Assembly (NCBI GenBank): GCA_947174725.1
Contig: CAMWKA010000006.1
Location: 1 to 17,407 of the forward strand
Direction: 5' to 3'
Length of the DNA: 17,407 bases
Source: an uncultured Lachnospiraceae bacterium
Lineage (GTDB): Bacteria; Bacillota; Clostridia; Lachnospirales; Lachnospiraceae
In this document: positions 15,944 to 17,407 of the stretch, one piece after another
How the letters are laid out: each line of letters starts with the position of its first letter
How positions within the stretch are numbered: the stretch's first letter is position 1
Notes under the pieces: generated by a model
Database searches by the model: none
What the model saw: only the letters and a program-made list of their open reading frames with translations
Told to the model about the DNA's origin: nothing
Made by a program: the position numbers and the translations under genes

Positions 15944-15977
15944 AAAAAGAGCGTTCTCTTGGAGAAGGCTCTTTTTT
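15944..15977 (+). terminator. intrinsic terminator of rpmF
   Basis: AAAAAGAGC (15944-15952) pairs with GCTCTTTTT (15968-15976), with an inner TTCTC/GAGAA pairing and a TTG loop. The T-run ends the hairpin. It is strong, and also has an A-run on the left, so it could act weakly in the other direction. Confidence 0.88.
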
Positions 15978-16001
15978 GTCATATACCACTTGCGAAATTT
16001 C

Positions 16002-16030
16002 TTGATTTTTCTTGCCTTTTTTAGTATTAT
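16002..16030 (+). promoter_or_regulatory. promoter of plsX-acpP
   Basis: TTGATT (16002-16007), exactly 17 bases and TATTAT (16025-16030) form a good sigma-A promoter just after the rpmF terminator. The leader to plsX is about 44 bases. I see no clear symmetric operator of the FapR kind. Confidence 0.65.
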
Positions 16031-16080
16031 AGAAGATGAGTTTTTACGCGTATGCAATAAAAAGAACGAGGTAAAGAAAA

Positions 16081-17094
16081 ATGGGTCAGGTTGTAAAAGT
16101 TGCATTGGATGCTATGGGTGGTGATAACGCGCCTGTTGAGATTGTAAAGGGCGCTGTTGACGCATTGGCGGAATCAGAAGATCTGGTAGTTTATCTGGTT
16201 GGCAGGGAGAAGACCATTCAGGAAGAACTGAGTAAATATCAGTATGATGACAGACGTATTCTGATCGTGCCTGCAGATGAGGTCATTGAGACAGCGGAAC
16301 CGCCGGTTATGGCAATCAGAAAAAAGAAAGAGTCATCGATTGTAAAAGCTCTTTATTTGGTGAAAAACGGAACCTGCGACGCTTTTGTCTCCGCGGGAAG
16401 CAGCGGCGCGATTCTGGTAGGCGGACAATTGATCGTGGGAAGGATCAAAGGAATTGACCGTGCCCCATTGGCACCTGTCATTCCTACTGCCAGCGGATGT
16501 TCTCTTTTGATCGACTGTGGGGCGAATGTAGATGCGAAGCCTAATAATCTGGTGCAGTTTGCAAAGATGGGAAGTATTTATTGCGAGCATGTGCTGAATA
16601 TAGAAAAACCGAGAGTTGCTATCGTTAATATTGGCGCAGAAGAGGAAAAAGGTAATCTGCTGGTAAAGGAGACATTTCCGTTATTAAAGGCGTGCGATGA
16701 TATCAATTTTATCGGAAGTATCGAGGCAAGAGAGATTCCTAACGGATATGCGGATGTGATTGTCTGTGAAGCGTTTGTGGGGAATGTTATATTAAAGCTG
16801 TATGAAGGAACGGCGAGCGTATTGGTTCGGAAGATCAAGGAAGGCTTAAAGAGCAACTTCAAAAGTAAAATTGGCGCGGCTTTGGCACTGCCTACCTTGA
16901 AAGATACTTTGAAATCCTTTAGTACGAAGGAACATGGCGGCGCACCCCTGCTTGGATTAAATGGACTGGTGGTCAAGACCCATGGAAGTTCGGAATCGGT
17001 TGAGATCAAAAATTCCCTGCTGCAGTGTAGGACATTTAAAGAACAGGATATCAATGGTAAAATCAGACAACAACTAATGATAGGAAATGATTAA
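16081..17094 (+). CDS. plsX: phosphate acyltransferase PlsX
   Basis: PlsX makes acyl phosphate from acyl-ACP and phosphate, which PlsY then uses to acylate glycerol-3-phosphate at the start of phospholipid synthesis. It is a peripheral membrane protein. The 337 residues match the family length. Motifs are VALDAMGGDNAPVEIVKGA at the N-terminus, SAGSSGAILVGG in the middle (usually SAGNTGA), LLIDCGANVDAKP, NIGAEEEKGN and CEAFVGNVILKLYEGTA, ending with a KTHGSSE region. GAGG (16068-16071) lies 9 bases before ATG 16081. The acpP start follows its stop by 2 bases, so the two are translationally coupled. The acyl carrier protein supplies its substrate. Confidence 0.96.
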   Translation: MGQVVKVALDAMGGDNAPVEIVKGAVDALAESEDLVVYLVGREKTIQEELSKYQYDDRRILIVPADEVIETAEPPVMAIRKKKESSIVKALYLVKNGTCDAFVSAGSSGAILVGGQLIVGRIKGIDRAPLAPVIPTASGCSLLIDCGANVDAKPNNLVQFAKMGSIYCEHVLNIEKPRVAIVNIGAEEEKGNLLVKETFPLLKACDDINFIGSIEAREIPNGYADVIVCEAFVGNVILKLYEGTASVLVRKIKEGLKSNFKSKIGAALALPTLKDTLKSFSTKEHGGAPLLGLNGLVVKTHGSSESVEIKNSLLQCRTFKEQDINGKIRQQLMIGND

Positions 17095-17096
17095 CA

Positions 17097-17327
17097 ATGG
17101 AATATAAAATACTAAAGGAAGCGATTTTAAGAGTGCTTCAGGTATACGAGACGGAGATTTCCATGGAAAGTACATTTGAGTTGGATCTGGGAGCAGACTC
17201 CATAGATATGATGCAGATCATGCAGTATATTGAAAAGAAAACGGAGAAAAAATTCCGTGCAGTCGATTTGGATAAGATCGTAACCGTGGCGGATGCTGTC
17301 CGTGTGATGCAGGAACAGATGATGTGA
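17097..17327 (+). CDS. acpP: acyl carrier protein
   Basis: This carries growing fatty acyl chains on a 4'-phosphopantetheine arm. The 76-residue acidic protein has the attachment site in DLGADSIDMMQI, where Ser35 would be modified by holo-ACP synthase; the usual DSL is DSI here. The helical pattern and length are those of type II ACPs. The start codon is 2 bases after the plsX stop, and AGGA inside the plsX end serves as ribosome binding site. As plsX uses acyl-ACP, this is probably the housekeeping ACP or one used with PlsX; the unusual core (FELDLGADSIDMM) leaves room for it being a second paralogue. Confidence 0.93.
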   Translation: MEYKILKEAILRVLQVYETEISMESTFELDLGADSIDMMQIMQYIEKKTEKKFRAVDLDKIVTVADAVRVMQEQMM

Positions 17328-17358
17328 CTGAAGACGCCAAAGGCGGCATGAGGGATTA

Positions 17359-17394
17359 GATTGAAAAATAAGCTCGATAGCTTATTTTTCAATC
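17359..17394 (+). repeat. 16-bp perfect inverted repeat after acpP
   Basis: GATTGAAAAATAAGCT (17359-17374) pairs perfectly with AGCTTATTTTTCAATC (17379-17394) around the loop CGAT. It could be a terminator after acpP, although the U-rich part is inside the stem and no U-run follows. It could instead be a structure over the start of the next gene. Confidence 0.85.
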
Positions 17395-17407
17395 AGCAAT
17401 TTGAGTC
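17361..17407 (+). CDS. possible start of the next gene (partial, cut by window end)
   Basis: A TTG at 17361 has GAGGG (17350-17354) 6 bases upstream. The frame stays open to the window end, coding KNKLDSLFFNQQFES after the start. The next gene in related genomes is usually rnc (RNase III), but these residues are too few to identify it. The frame overlaps the inverted repeat, so this may not be a gene start at all. Confidence 0.25.
   Translation, partial: MKNKLDSLFFNQQFE

Noticed and set aside
16019..16040. FapR-like operator upstream of plsX
   Set aside because: TTAGTATTA resembles part of the known site, but the second half is not symmetric and the string overlaps an ordinary -10 box.

Overview
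The window is a chromosomal segment of a Gram-positive anaerobe, most likely a Clostridia member close to the Lachnospiraceae. This is inferred from moderate-to-low G+C, purine-rich Shine-Dalgarno sites, sigma-A type promoters, a CCA-less tRNA gene, a four-cysteine L32 protein, and the gene order polA-coaE-ftsA/pilM-like-walJ and tmcAL/pta/rpmF/plsX/acpP. Nearly all of it is housekeeping DNA. I see no insertion sequence, prophage, CRISPR array or toxin-antitoxin module.

Left part (1-7057): a tRNA-Leu(CAA) gene reads leftward, with its promoter back to back with that of a rightward gene for a small membrane protein carrying a ZAS-type zinc motif. A tight rightward run follows: polA (DNA polymerase I), coaE (last step of CoA synthesis), a large FtsA/PilM-type actin-like ATPase with an unusual C-terminal extension, and a WalJ/YycJ-like metallo-beta-lactamase-fold hydrolase. 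Gaps are 25-56 bases, so this is probably one operon.

Middle part (7058-13148): a sigma-A promoter drives a methyl-accepting chemotaxis protein. It is followed by the conserved pair of an ACT-domain protein (UPF0237) and a DUF711/UPF0210 protein, separated by a long hairpin. tmcAL (tRNA-Met cytidine acetate ligase) runs the other way and its 3' end overlaps the DUF711 gene. Its promoter lies back to back with that of pta (phosphate acetyltransferase), with only 6 bases between the two -35 boxes.

Right part (13149-17407): where ackA and the DUF177 gene yceD often sit between pta and rpmF in related genomes, there is instead a secreted, membrane-anchored M3 metallopeptidase. It has an acidic linker, a transmembrane helix and a repetitive proline-rich cytoplasmic tail. 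rpmF (L32) follows behind a perfect-consensus promoter and ends at a strong terminator. plsX and acpP (phospholipid and fatty acid synthesis) then start from their own promoter. The window ends in a 16-bp perfect inverted repeat that coincides with a possible TTG start of the next gene.

The most distinctive items are the membrane-anchored M3 peptidase, the extended actin-like ATPase, the back-to-back tmcAL/pta promoters, and the hairpin inside the ACT/DUF711 pair. I did not find a convincing wholly new multi-gene system.
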